44,165 nucleotides of DNA from Comamonadaceae bacterium (GCA_947454355.1 CANGKR010000003.1:1-44165); one strand, 5' to 3'. Positions 1 to 7,979 are shown, counted from the stretch's first letter. Numbers and translations: made by a program. Notes: generated by a model not told the origin, from the sequence alone.

Positions 1-628
1 CACGCACTTCGCGCAGATAGTCAGCACGCATCGGGTTGATGCCGCCTTCACCCTGGATGGTTTCAAAGAACACGGCCACCACATCGGGGTCGTTGAGGGT
101 GGCTTTTTTCAGCGCTTCGATGTCGTTGAGCGGTACGCGCACGAAACCTTCGAGCATGGGGCCAAAGCCCTGCTGCAGTTTCACATTGGCGGTAGCGCTC
201 AATGTGGCAATGCTTCGGCCGTGGAAGGCTTTTTCATAAACCACGATTTTGGGGTTGGTGATGCCCTTGTCGTGACCGAACTTGCGCGCCAGTTTGATGG
301 CCGCTTCGTTGGCTTCCAGACCCGAGTTGCAAAAGAAAACATTCGTCATGCCCGACAACTCGACCAATTTGGCAGCGAGTTTTTCGGCATCGGGCACATG
401 GAAGTAATTGCAGGTGTGGATGATCTTGCTGATCTGGTCTTGCAAGGCGGGCGCGAATTCGGGGTGGTTATGACCCAATGTGTTCACGGCGATGCCGGCC
501 AGCGCGTCCAGGTATTCTTTGCCATTGATGTCCCAGACTCGGCAGCCTTGACCACGACTCAAAGCGATGGGCAAACGCCCATAGGTGTTCATGGTGTGTG
601 GAGAGGCGGCTTCAATGAAAGCGGACAT
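1..628 (-). CDS. argD: acetylornithine aminotransferase, 5' part (C-terminus off the window)
   Basis: PLP-dependent class III aminotransferase that makes N-acetylornithine in arginine synthesis; it often also works as succinyldiaminopimelate aminotransferase. About 209 N-terminal residues are present, reading MSAFIEAASPHTMNTYGRLP, then GLEANEAAIKLAR and KAFHGRS (the PLP-site region of this family) and FFETIQGEGGI. The PLP lysine lies beyond the window edge. The ATG at 628 is preceded by GAGGAG at normal spacing. A terminator-like hairpin with eight Ts sits directly upstream of the ribosome-binding site. The gene is divergent from a DUF3579 gene, a pairing often seen near arginine genes in Burkholderiales (family knowledge). 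The gabT/ornithine aminotransferase family is the alternative, but the N-terminal sequence fits ArgD well. Confidence 0.93.
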   Translation of the reverse strand, partial: MSAFIEAASPHTMNTYGRLPIALSRGQGCRVWDINGKEYLDALAGIAVNTLGHNHPEFAPALQDQISKIIHTCNYFHVPDAEKLAAKLVELSGMTNVFFCNSGLEANEAAIKLARKFGHDKGITNPKIVVYEKAFHGRSIATLSATANVKLQQGFGPMLEGFVRVPLNDIEALKKATLNDPDVVAVFFETIQGEGGINPMRADYLREVR

Positions 629-643
629 GCGGATGGACTCCTC

Positions 644-672
644 AAAAAAAACAGGCCCCAACGGGGCCGCTG
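644..672 (-). terminator. terminator-like hairpin with T8 tract in the argD leader
   Basis: Read on the minus strand, GGCCCC and GGGGCC form a 6-bp GC stem around a 3-base loop, with CAG/CTG able to extend the base. Eight Ts follow (644-651), and the argD GAGGAG starts right after. The shape is that of an intrinsic terminator but it lies upstream of a start codon, so it could be a leader attenuator, or end transcripts reading leftward out of the 240-base intergenic region. A good minus-strand -10 (TAAAAT, plus-strand 680-685) lies so close that transcripts starting there would begin almost at the hairpin, which argues against attenuation of that promoter. Confidence 0.5.
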
Positions 673-868
673 AAAAGAGATTTTAGAGGTAAATCGTCTG
701 GGGTTCGACACCGAATTGCAACACAACGCAGACCCGCCAGCAGCGCCTCAGGGCTGTCCGAAGGCAGGGAAAATCGCCCTTCAAGTCTTCTATAAGATAC
801 AATTATGGTGCGATGCAGCAACAGGCGATCCTTGCTTCTGCGTCTTGAATTGAAAGCCCCTCTACCCG

Positions 869-1189
869 ATGGTCCCCACCTCCTCCCAAGAAGTCTTTAT
901 CCAGGGCGTTACCCTAGAAGGTAAGACCTTCCGTCCCAGCGATTGGGCCGAGCGATTGGCCGGAGTGATGAGCCCCTTTCGCCCGGGAGGGGCACAACCG
1001 GGGAGCCATTTGAGTTATTCCCCTTGGTGCATTCCCACCACCATGGCGGGCGTCAAATGTGTGGTGGTACACCGTGATCTGCGCGACCACGAACCCATGG
1101 CCTGGGACTTTGTGATGAACTTTGCCAAAGACAACCGCTTGCAAGTGGCCGAAGTCTGTTTACTGCCCGATCCTCCCAGAGCGGCTTGA
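869..1189 (+). CDS. DUF3579 domain protein
   Basis: Protein of 106 residues matching the DUF3579 family of betaproteobacteria, of unknown function. It has the typical central stretch SPWCIPTTMAGVKCVVVHRDL and the acidic/aromatic block MAWDFVMNFAKDN. No signal peptide or membrane segment, so it should be cytosolic. The family is often next to arginine-synthesis genes, and here it is divergent from argD, so a link to arginine metabolism is plausible but only contextual. The ATG at 869 lacks a clear Shine-Dalgarno. Upstream, TATAAG (791-796) and TACAAT (798-803) are possible -10 elements without a convincing -35. Confidence 0.8.
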   Translation: MVPTSSQEVFIQGVTLEGKTFRPSDWAERLAGVMSPFRPGGAQPGSHLSYSPWCIPTTMAGVKCVVVHRDLRDHEPMAWDFVMNFAKDNRLQVAEVCLLPDPPRAA

Positions 1190-1229
1190 GACCAGCAGCG
1201 ATCAACTTCATTTAAATCTTAGCGCTCCA

Positions 1230-1245
1230 CCCATTGCACAATGGG
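1230..1245. terminator. perfect inverted repeat between convergent genes, possible weak terminator
   Basis: CCCATTG and CAATGGG form a 7-bp stem around a 2-base centre in the 93-base gap between the converging DUF3579 and TctC genes. The position suits a bidirectional terminator, but neither side has a T tract and the loop is very tight, so the role is doubtful. Confidence 0.25.
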
Positions 1246-1282
1246 CTGATCATTGCCGGTGCGGATGGCACAGGCTTGCATT

Positions 1283-2242
1283 TCAGTCCACTTTGGCGCC
1301 TGAGGCTTCGATCAATTTGCTCCACATCGGTGCTTCACGCTGGTTTTGCTGGCGGAACTCGTTGGGGGAATTATTGGGCAGCGGGTCCATGCCCTGCGTT
1401 GCCAATTTCTCTCGGATGTCGGGGCGTTTGAGCACTTTGACGGCTGCCTCGAAAATCTTTTTCACATCATCTGGTGGTGTCTTCATCGGCGCATATAAAC
1501 CGAAGGAAAAACTGATGTTGTAGTCTGGCAAGCCCGCTTCTTTCATGCCCATGATGTTGGGGATCGCAGCAGAGCGCTCTTGTGTCGTGATGGCCAAGGG
1601 TCGGATGCGCCCACCTCGCACCTGTGGCAGGACCACGGGCGAGGTACCAAAGATGACTTGAGTGTCACCAGCAATCAAGGACTGCACCGCGGGTGCACCG
1701 CCTTTGAAGGGGATGTGCAGCATGTCGGTTTCAGCCACGCTATTGAACAAAATGCCCGCCAGGTGCGGGGCCGAGCCATTGCCACTCGAGCCGAAGTTGA
1801 GCTTATCGGGGTTCTTTTTGGCGTAGGCAATCAATTCCTTGATGTTGTTGACCGGCAAGCTGCTGTTGACCGCAATCACCATCGGGCCGTTGCCCAGTAA
1901 AGTGATGGGCTGGAAGTCCTTTTCAATGTCGTAAGGCAATTTTTTATACAGAGCCTTGTTGATGTAAGGGTTGCTGCCCACCAACAGGGTGTAGCCGTCG
2001 GCAGGGGACTTGTTGACCACTTCGCTGGCCAGATTACCCGCTGCACCGGGCCGGTTGTCAATGACAGCAGTCTGCCCCAGTTCGGCCGCAATGGCTTCAC
2101 CGATGGTGCGTGTGACAAAGTCCCCTGAACCCCCTGGGGGGTAGCCCACCACGAACTTGATGGGTTTGTTCGGATAGGGTTGGGCTGTAGCCGAGCCCAT
2201 GACCAAACTGAGTGCGATGAGCCAGCCAGAACGAGTGCGCAT
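1283..2242 (-). CDS. TctC/Bug family periplasmic solute-binding protein
   Basis: Periplasmic substrate-binding protein of the tripartite tricarboxylate transporter (Bug) family; these bind carboxylates and related small acids. It has 319 residues with a signal peptide ending near SATAQ, then the family pattern PNKPIKFVVGYPPGGSGDFVTR (ligand loop), ADGYTLLVGSN and IPFKGGAPAVQSLIAGDTQV. The start at 2242 has GGAGA about 8 bases upstream. It is the last gene of a leftward operon behind a crotonase-family gene (17-base gap) and a CoA-transferase, so it probably binds the acid that operon consumes. No TctA or TctB membrane gene is nearby; orphan Bug proteins are common in Burkholderiales. Confidence 0.92.
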   Translation of the reverse strand: MRTRSGWLIALSLVMGSATAQPYPNKPIKFVVGYPPGGSGDFVTRTIGEAIAAELGQTAVIDNRPGAAGNLASEVVNKSPADGYTLLVGSNPYINKALYKKLPYDIEKDFQPITLLGNGPMVIAVNSSLPVNNIKELIAYAKKNPDKLNFGSSGNGSAPHLAGILFNSVAETDMLHIPFKGGAPAVQSLIAGDTQVIFGTSPVVLPQVRGGRIRPLAITTQERSAAIPNIMGMKEAGLPDYNISFSFGLYAPMKTPPDDVKKIFEAAVKVLKRPDIREKLATQGMDPLPNNSPNEFRQQNQREAPMWSKLIEASGAKVD

Positions 2243-2259
2243 GGGAAGTCTCCTACAGC

Positions 2260-3060
2260 CTATTGGCCTTTGAATTGTGGGGTGCGTTTTTCAGTGAAAG
2301 CCTTGCGGCCTTCTTTGTAGTCTTCGCTGGTAAAGCAGGCGTCGACCATGGCTTTGACGGTGGCCAGGTCGCGATCGTCGGGGTTCTTGCGCAGTTCCAG
2401 TAAAGACCGTTTGGCCGCCGCCAAGGTCAGAGGTGCGTTTTCGCAAACCATTTGCACATAGGCGCTGACCACTTCTTCAAAGGTCTCCACAGGGGCTACC
2501 TGTTTGAGCAGGCCGATGCGCAAGGCCTCATCGGCACCAAAGATACGGGCGCTGAAAAACAAGTCAGCGGTGTTGGCCGTGCCCACCACTTCGGTGAAGC
2601 GCTTGACGCCATCGTAGGCATAGCCCAAGCCAAGCCGGCCGGCCGGCATGCGGAACTTGCCATCACTGCTGGCCATGCGCACATCGCAGTTCAAAGCCAG
2701 GCCCAGACCACCACCAATGCAAATGCCACGGATCTTGGCCAAGGTGGGCTTGGGGCAGTCAAGTACCGAGGCGTAGCCCGCTTGCGTAGCCTCGTTGTAA
2801 TGGGTGCTGGCATCGCCGTTGCGGTGAGTGTTGAATTGCGAAATGTCGGCACCCGATACAAAGGCCTTCTCGCCGGCGCCCTGCAGCACAATCAAACGCA
2901 CCTGCGGGTTGTCCACCAGCGCCTGCATGGCCAGGGGAAGGGCGCACCACATGTCGTAGTTCACCGCATTGAATTTGCTGGGGTTATTGAAAGTCACATA
3001 GCCCACATGGCCTTCGACATGGTGGTCCAGTCGGCCAATGGTTCCAGGGGTTTCGCTCAT
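2260..3060 (-). CDS. enoyl-CoA hydratase/isomerase (crotonase) family protein lacking both usual catalytic glutamates
   Basis: Crotonase-fold protein of 266 residues. The CoA/oxyanion loops are visible as FVSGADISQF (about 68-76) and GICIGGGLGLALNCD (about 112-125). The two glutamates that hydrate enoyl-CoA in classical members (GGxxE and PE; rat Glu144 and Glu164) are Gly120 and Ala140 here (GGGLG and RMPAGRLG). Simple hydration is therefore unlikely; members with other active sites act as isomerases, dehydratases, hydrolases or lyases. Its start is 2 bases after the stop of the upstream CoA-transferase, so the two are probably coupled and the product of one may feed the other. Exact reaction unknown. 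Confidence 0.88.
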   Translation of the reverse strand: MSETPGTIGRLDHHVEGHVGYVTFNNPSKFNAVNYDMWCALPLAMQALVDNPQVRLIVLQGAGEKAFVSGADISQFNTHRNGDASTHYNEATQAGYASVLDCPKPTLAKIRGICIGGGLGLALNCDVRMASSDGKFRMPAGRLGLGYAYDGVKRFTEVVGTANTADLFFSARIFGADEALRIGLLKQVAPVETFEEVVSAYVQMVCENAPLTLAAAKRSLLELRKNPDDRDLATVKAMVDACFTSEDYKEGRKAFTEKRTPQFKGQ

Positions 3061-3062
3061 GG

Positions 3063-4265
3063 TCAGATCACTTTCTTTAATTTGAATTGCGCAATGGCTT
3101 CGGGCGTGTAGCCCAACTCGGTCAGGATGTCGTCGTTGTCTTCGCCCAGATCACGCTGAGTGAAACTCACCGCACTGGGTGTGCGAGACAAGGTAAAGGG
3201 TTGTGCCACCACGCGGATGTCGCCGCGTCGAGGGTGCTTCAAGGGTGCGGCGGCTTTCAAGTGCTGGACCTGTGGGTCTTCAAACACCTGCTGCATGTTG
3301 TAGATGGGACCGCACGGCACGCCAGCTTGGTTGAGCGCTTCCACCCAGTGCGCGGTGGGCTGCTGGGCAAACGCGGCATTGAGTTCGGCATTCAAAAATT
3401 CGCGGTCTTTCAATCGTCCGGGGTTTTGTTGGTAGCGCGGTTCATCGCGCAGGTCCAGGCGCTGAATCACTTCGCACAGGGCGCGGTACTGGTTGGTGCC
3501 CGAGGCCCCGATGTTGAAATACCCGTCGCTCGATCGGAAGGTGCCCATGGGCGTCGCAAACGGGTGGTCGTTACCGCTTTGCTCGGGGACCTCGCCATCG
3601 ATCAAATAGCGGGCTGCTTGAAAATCGCACAAGCTGATCATCGATTGCAAAAGGTTCGACTGCACCCACTGTCCCCGACCCGAGCTTTCCCGCTCGAGCA
3701 GCGCGATCAAAATACCCGTGGCGGCAAACACGCCCGCGCCGGAATCGGCGATCGCAATGCCTGCACGCACTGGGCCTTGCCCGGGCATGCCTGTGACCGA
3801 CATCATGCCGCCCATGCCTTGGGCAATCTGGTCAAAGCCAGGGCGTTTGCGATAGGGTCCGTCTTCGCCAAAGCCGGAGATGCTGGCCAACACAACGCGA
3901 GGGTTGATGGCGGCCAGTGTGTCGTAGTCAATGCCTAAACGGAACTTCACATCCGGGCGGTAGTTCTCCACCACCACATCGGCTTCTTTCACCAGCTTGT
4001 AAAAAATCTCGCGTGCTTCAGGTTCTTTGAGGTTCAGGGTGATGCCGCGTTTGTTGCGGTGCAAATTGAGCATGTCATAGGTTTCGCGGCCCCCTAAGGC
4101 ACCTTCGTTGGGGTCCAGTCCTGCCGGGGATTCGATGCGAATGACTTCGGCACCAAAGTCCGCCAAAGTTCGGACACAGGTCGGGCCGGAGCGGATGCGG
4201 GTGAGGTCCAGCACTTTGAAACGTTTCAAGGCGAGTGAGTCGGAACTTCTGGGTTGCATGGGCAT
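3063..4265 (-). CDS. class III CoA-transferase (CaiB/BaiF family)
   Basis: CoA-transferase of 400 residues that would move CoA from a donor thioester such as succinyl-CoA onto a carboxylic acid. The N-terminal VLDLTRIRSGPTCVRTLADFGAEVIRIE is the CoA-binding start of the family; LHRNKRGITLNLK follows; Asp145 in RPGFDQIAQGMGG aligns with the catalytic aspartate. First gene of the leftward operon, behind a sigma70-like promoter (4312-4340) overlapped by a palindromic word also found before the rightward CoA-transferase operon. The ATG at 4265 is taken as start; an ATG two codons later is equally possible. Confidence 0.93.
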   Translation of the reverse strand: MPMQPRSSDSLALKRFKVLDLTRIRSGPTCVRTLADFGAEVIRIESPAGLDPNEGALGGRETYDMLNLHRNKRGITLNLKEPEAREIFYKLVKEADVVVENYRPDVKFRLGIDYDTLAAINPRVVLASISGFGEDGPYRKRPGFDQIAQGMGGMMSVTGMPGQGPVRAGIAIADSGAGVFAATGILIALLERESSGRGQWVQSNLLQSMISLCDFQAARYLIDGEVPEQSGNDHPFATPMGTFRSSDGYFNIGASGTNQYRALCEVIQRLDLRDEPRYQQNPGRLKDREFLNAELNAAFAQQPTAHWVEALNQAGVPCGPIYNMQQVFEDPQVQHLKAAAPLKHPRRGDIRVVAQPFTLSRTPSAVSFTQRDLGEDNDDILTELGYTPEAIAQFKLKKVI

Positions 4266-4304
4266 TGTCCTGGCGGTGAAATGGCGTTAAGCTGGCATTG
4301 AATA

Positions 4305-4340
4305 TGTACGGACAATAAAGCCCGCCGTCATCAAAGTCAA
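4305..4340 (-). promoter_or_regulatory. sigma70-like promoter with probable GntR operator
   Basis: On the minus strand, TTGACT (4335-4340) and TATTGT (4312-4317) are separated by exactly 17 bases. The imperfect palindrome TGTCCGTACA (4305-4314) covers the second half of the -10. The same 10-mer, in the same orientation to transcription and followed by a similar AT-rich tail ending in TTCAA, lies at 5988-5997 in front of the other CoA-transferase operon. The likely ligand is the GntR protein encoded between them; overlap with the -10 fits repression. Confidence 0.7.
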
Positions 4341-4392
4341 TCGACTTGCACTCACATCAGGGTAAGTCATCACCGTCAAGGACCTGGTCACC

Positions 4393-5187
4393 ATGCCATC
4401 GCATCTGTACATCATCACCGGAGCTTCCAAAGGCCTGGGTCTTGAAATGGCGCTAGCGCTTCTGTCGCCTCGTAACCAACTGCTGTGCATCTCCCGAACG
4501 GCATCACCTGCCTTGACCGAAGCGGCTCAAAAGGCCGGTGCGTCGCTTGAGCAGTGGTGCGAGAATCTGGCCGATCCCGCGCCTGTGGCGGACCGTTTGG
4601 CGAGCTGGTTACCAATGCAAACGGAGCAGACTTGGGCCAGTGCCACTTTGATCAACAACGCCGGAACGCTGGGGGCGATGGCGCCATTGCAGACCATCTC
4701 GCAGGCGGTGATCACCCAGGCCATCACGGTGGACTTGATCGCACCGCTGCAATTGATGAGGACTTTTTTAGGCGCCACTCGCGAGGGTTGGGGTCAGGTG
4801 CGGATCCTGAACATTTCATCCGGCATGAGCCAGAGGGCCATGGCCGGTGCGGCCCTTTATGGTGCGTCCAAAGCGGGACTGGACCATCTGAGCCGATGTG
4901 TGGCGCTGGACGAAGCGCGTCGCAGCTCGGGTGCGCAGATTGTGTCACTGGCACCGGGTGTGATCGACACTGACATGCAGCAAGAACTGCGCAATGGCGA
5001 TGCATTGTTTCCCGATCGCGAGCGCTACATCCAGATGCAAGCCACCGGTGCTTTGACGCCTGCCCCAGACACCGCTCGGCAAGTGCTGGCCTATTTGCAT
5101 CACCCTTTGTATGGCAGCGAGCCGGTGGTCAACCTGGTTCAGTTGCGCAAAGATCTGGACCTGTCAACGCCGGGCGCTGCGGCTTGA
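4393..5187 (+). CDS. short-chain dehydrogenase/reductase
   Basis: NAD(P)-dependent oxidoreductase of 264 residues with a complete classical SDR set: TGASKGLG cofactor loop (9-16), NNAG (88-91), catalytic Ser142/143 in NISSG, and Tyr156/Lys160 in YGASK. The overall pattern resembles sepiapterin/benzil-reductase-like SDRs, but the substrate cannot be read from sequence. It is divergent from the leftward CoA-transferase operon and convergent with the GntR gene, overlapping it by 24 bases at the 3' ends. Its place inside the island suggests it reduces or oxidises a hydroxy/oxo intermediate of the same substrate (inference). No separate convincing promoter was seen in 4341-4392. Confidence 0.9.
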   Translation: MPSHLYIITGASKGLGLEMALALLSPRNQLLCISRTASPALTEAAQKAGASLEQWCENLADPAPVADRLASWLPMQTEQTWASATLINNAGTLGAMAPLQTISQAVITQAITVDLIAPLQLMRTFLGATREGWGQVRILNISSGMSQRAMAGAALYGASKAGLDHLSRCVALDEARRSSGAQIVSLAPGVIDTDMQQELRNGDALFPDRERYIQMQATGALTPAPDTARQVLAYLHHPLYGSEPVVNLVQLRKDLDLSTPGAAA

Positions 5188-5937
5188 TGTTGTAGCCGTT
5201 TTTGAAGCCAATTGCCACGAGGTGTTGAGGCGGAACCGGCTGGCTGCATACAGGTTGGAGGACACGGCCAAGAGCCGACCGCTGGCGTCCAGGTAGGCGC
5301 GTCGCATGTGCAGAGCGGGACTGTTTTTCGGCACGTCCAGCAGTTTTGCGGCTTTGAGTGGCATCAGCGTGGCTTCGATGTCTTGCTTGACCTGGCCTAT
5401 CGGTTGGCGGTGGTCTTCTTCCAGCATTTTGAAAATGCTCTTGTGTTGACCGTGCAATTGGCTCGCGATCGCTGCAAATTCGGGCCGCAAGTAAATCTGC
5501 GTGTATGAAATGGCGGTTGCGTCAGTCAGTGTCAAGCGCAGAGTGGTCAGTACGGTCCAAGCGGCATCCCGCTGGCCATCCAGGCTTTGTGCCAAGGCCA
5601 GGTCGGCCAAGACTTCGCGCTGCTCCAGCACCTGCAAACGGGTGGATTCGGTGTATTTGAACAATTCGTCCACCGTGCCCAGGGCGGCAATGTAGGGCGC
5701 CGATGCCGTTTTGGCGCAGACCACCGTACCAAAACCAGCACGCTTGGCGATCAGTCCGCGCTCGGCCAGGGTGCGTGTGGCTTCACGCACTGTGTGGCGA
5801 CTGACTTGGTAAGTCTGGCCCAATTGTTCTTCGGTCGGAAACACGCTGCCCACCGGGTAAATCCCTTTGGCAATGTCCTGCTCCAGACGTTCACGCAACT
5901 GCAAGTAACGAGGTTTGGCGTCATGAGTTTTCGGCAT
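5164..5937 (-). CDS. GntR family regulator, HutC subfamily (UTRA effector domain)
   Basis: Transcription factor of 257 residues. The N-terminal winged helix (about 10-75) carries the family signature FPTEEQLGQTYQVSRHTVREA; a C-terminal UTRA ligand domain (about 95-240) includes QIYLRPEFAAIA and ALHMRRAYLDASGR. It lies between two CoA-transferase operons and is divergent from the rightward one. TGTCCGTACA at both operon promoters is the obvious operator candidate, and the site at 5988-5997 is close enough to its own start that autoregulation is possible. HutC-type regulators usually repress until a pathway metabolite binds the UTRA domain (family knowledge). The last 24 bases overlap the end of the SDR gene. 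Confidence 0.93.
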   Translation of the reverse strand: MPKTHDAKPRYLQLRERLEQDIAKGIYPVGSVFPTEEQLGQTYQVSRHTVREATRTLAERGLIAKRAGFGTVVCAKTASAPYIAALGTVDELFKYTESTRLQVLEQREVLADLALAQSLDGQRDAAWTVLTTLRLTLTDATAISYTQIYLRPEFAAIASQLHGQHKSIFKMLEEDHRQPIGQVKQDIEATLMPLKAAKLLDVPKNSPALHMRRAYLDASGRLLAVSSNLYAASRFRLNTSWQLASKTATTSSRSARR

Positions 5938-5959
5938 GAGCGCAGTTTACGGGCATTGG

Positions 5960-5997
5960 TTGACATTGTCATCCGCTGAGATCAGAATGTCCGTACA
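5960..5997 (+). promoter_or_regulatory. sigma70-like promoter with probable GntR operator for the seven-gene operon
   Basis: A perfect TTGACA (5960-5965), a 17-base spacer and CAGAAT (5983-5988) form a rightward promoter. TGTCCGTACA (5988-5997) starts on the last base of the -10 and covers the expected start point. It repeats the word at 4305-4314. The leader to the ATG at 6019 would be only about 25 bases. Confidence 0.7.
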
Positions 5998-6018
5998 TTT
6001 CAATTGCTGTGTTTGGCC

Positions 6019-7185
6019 ATGCCCTCAACTTCTTCCCCGCGCGATGTTCGACCTTTTGAAGGCTTGGTGGTTGTCGAGCTCGGGCACAGCGTGGCCGCAC
6101 CTTTTGCCGCTCACATTCTGAGCGAGTTGGGCGCCCGGGTCATCAAGATCGAAAAGCAGGATGGCGACGATGCCCGCAAATGGGGACCACCTTTTTGGGA
6201 AGGGGCCTCAGCCTTTTTTCAAGCGCTCAACCGTAACAAGTCGTCGGTGGTCTGCAATTTCCATGACCCTGCCCATGTCGAAGCGGTGCAAACCCTGATT
6301 CAGAACGAAGCCGATGTGGTGCTGCAAAACCTCAGGCCCGGACAAGTCGAGAAAATCGGCATCGACGGCCCCAGTCTGTGCGCACGTAAGCCCAGTTTGA
6401 TTTACTGCAACCTCGGCGCCTTTGGCAGCGAAGGCCCGCTCAAGGACCGCCCGGGGTACGACCCCTTGATGCAAGCTTTCGGCGGCATCATGAGCACGAC
6501 AGGCGAAGAGGGCCGCCCCTCAGTGCGCGTGGGCGCCTCCATCGTGGACATGGGCACGGGCATGTGGTCCATCATCGGCATCCTCACTGCCTTGTATGAG
6601 CGGCAGCAAACCGGTCGGGGTCGGGTGCTGGATGTTTCTTTGTTCGAGACCGCGACCTCTTGGGTCTCGCTGCTGGCCGCGCAATACCTGGCCAGCGGCC
6701 AACTGGCCGGCAAGCAGGGTTCGGGCGCCCCGGGGATCGTGCCCTACAAGGCTTATGCCACCCGCGATGGCGAAATCGTGGTGGCCGCGGGCAGTGATGG
6801 TTTGTTCAAACGCCTGGCCCCAGCGGTAGGTCACCCCGAATGGCTGGACGATCCGCGCTACGCCGATAACCCCAGTCGTGTGGCGCACCAGGCCGAGCTT
6901 TACGGCCAGCTCGATGCCATCATGTACACGCAAGACACTGCCACCTGGGTGAGTCGTCTGGAGGCCGCCGGCATCCCCTGTTCAGCCGTGCAAAACATGG
7001 CCCAGATGGTGGCGCATCCCCAGACACAAGCCCTGGGCTTGATCCAGGACGTGCCCGGAACCGGTATGCGCTTTTTTGGATTGCCCTTGCGCTTTGATGG
7101 CGAGCGCCCACGCTCGCACCTGCCGCCGCCCAAATTGGGCGAGCATCAACACCTGATTTTCAAAGACGGAGACACCCTGCCATGA
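6019..7185 (+). CDS. class III CoA-transferase (CaiB/BaiF family)
   Basis: Second CoA-transferase of the island, 388 residues from the ATG at 6019. It carries FEGLVVVELGHSVAAPFAAH at the N-terminus, LNRNKSSVVCN, and Asp148 in DRPGYDPLMQAFGGIMS at the catalytic position. A TTG at 6004 would extend it by 5 codons but lies almost at the predicted transcription start, so the ATG is preferred, though neither has a clear ribosome-binding site. It heads a seven-gene rightward operon and overlaps the next gene by 4 bases (ATGA). By context it charges the pathway acid with CoA; the human relative SUGCT uses glutarate and hydroxymethylglutarate, so a dicarboxylate substrate is reasonable. Confidence 0.93.
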   Translation: MPSTSSPRDVRPFEGLVVVELGHSVAAPFAAHILSELGARVIKIEKQDGDDARKWGPPFWEGASAFFQALNRNKSSVVCNFHDPAHVEAVQTLIQNEADVVLQNLRPGQVEKIGIDGPSLCARKPSLIYCNLGAFGSEGPLKDRPGYDPLMQAFGGIMSTTGEEGRPSVRVGASIVDMGTGMWSIIGILTALYERQQTGRGRVLDVSLFETATSWVSLLAAQYLASGQLAGKQGSGAPGIVPYKAYATRDGEIVVAAGSDGLFKRLAPAVGHPEWLDDPRYADNPSRVAHQAELYGQLDAIMYTQDTATWVSRLEAAGIPCSAVQNMAQMVAHPQTQALGLIQDVPGTGMRFFGLPLRFDGERPRSHLPPPKLGEHQHLIFKDGDTLP

Positions 7186-7979
7186 ACTGGCCCGCTTACG
7201 AGACTTTATTGACCGAGATGGTGGATGCGCATGTGCTGTTGATCACCATCAACCGCCCTCAAGTGGGCAATGCCTTGAACACCCAAATGGGCAGGGATTT
7301 TTTGGACCTGTGGACCCGCCTGACTGAAGACCCAGGCGATGTGCGCTGCATCGTGTTGACCGGCGCTGGCGAGAAAATATTTTGTGCAGGCGGCGACCTC
7401 AAAGAGCGCAATGGCATGACCAAAGACCAGTGGATCAAACAGCACCAGTTGTTTGAACGCATGTACTGGGCACTGACCGATTTGCCGATCCCGGTAATTG
7501 CAGCGGTCAATGGCCATGCCTATGCCGGTGGCTTTGAGACTGTGTTGTCATGTGATTTTGCCTACGCCTCCACCGCCGCACGTTTTGCGCTGACCGAAGT
7601 GACCTTGGGCATCATGCCTGGCGCTGGTGGCACTCAAAACCTGCCGCGTGCCATTGGCGAACGCAAAGCCAAAGAAATGCTCATGACGGGTCAGCCCATC
7701 AATGCGCAAAAGGCGCTGGAGTGGGGCATCTTCAATGCCATCGCCGAGCCCTCTGAGGTGCTGCCCATGGCGCTGCAAACAGCGAAAACCATTGCTGGCA
7801 ATGCACCCTTGTCGGTGCGGCAGATCAAAAAGTCGGTGCGCTATGGCCACCAAATGGAATTGCGCACAGCCTTTCGTTTTGAGGTCGAGGCCTACAACCA
7901 TTTGGTCGAAACCGAAGACCGCTACGAAGGCGTTTTGGCCTTTAATGAAAAACGAAAAGCTGTTTTCAAAGGCCGTTGA
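7182..7979 (+). CDS. enoyl-CoA hydratase, canonical active site
   Basis: Crotonase-family protein of 265 residues with a full catalytic set: oxyanion loop FCAGGDLKER (67-76), Glu119 in YAGGFETVLSCD and Glu139 in LTEVTLGIMPGAGGTQ, matching rat Glu144 and Glu164. It should add water to a 2-enoyl-CoA, making a 3-hydroxyacyl-CoA. Coupled by ATGA overlap to the CoA-transferase and followed by an HMG-CoA-lyase family gene, so a methylglutaconyl-CoA hydratase role is attractive (inference). Contrast the other crotonase at 2260-3060, which lacks both glutamates. Confidence 0.93.
   Translation: MNWPAYETLLTEMVDAHVLLITINRPQVGNALNTQMGRDFLDLWTRLTEDPGDVRCIVLTGAGEKIFCAGGDLKERNGMTKDQWIKQHQLFERMYWALTDLPIPVIAAVNGHAYAGGFETVLSCDFAYASTAARFALTEVTLGIMPGAGGTQNLPRAIGERKAKEMLMTGQPINAQKALEWGIFNAIAEPSEVLPMALQTAKTIAGNAPLSVRQIKKSVRYGHQMELRTAFRFEVEAYNHLVETEDRYEGVLAFNEKRKAVFKGR

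Noticed and set aside
775-803. Promoter for the DUF3579 gene using TATAAG or TACAAT
   Set aside because: The -10-like boxes are fair, but no reasonable -35 stands 16-18 bases upstream; not listed as a feature.
2452-3938. Plus-strand open frames opposite the crotonase and CoA-transferase genes (2452-3111, 3087-3938)
   Set aside because: Compositionally odd shadows of two clear family genes on the other strand.
4393-5187. SDR gene as a member of the GntR regulon through its own operator
   Set aside because: The shared word faces the leftward operon, and no second copy or promoter was found for the SDR side, so co-regulation is not claimed.
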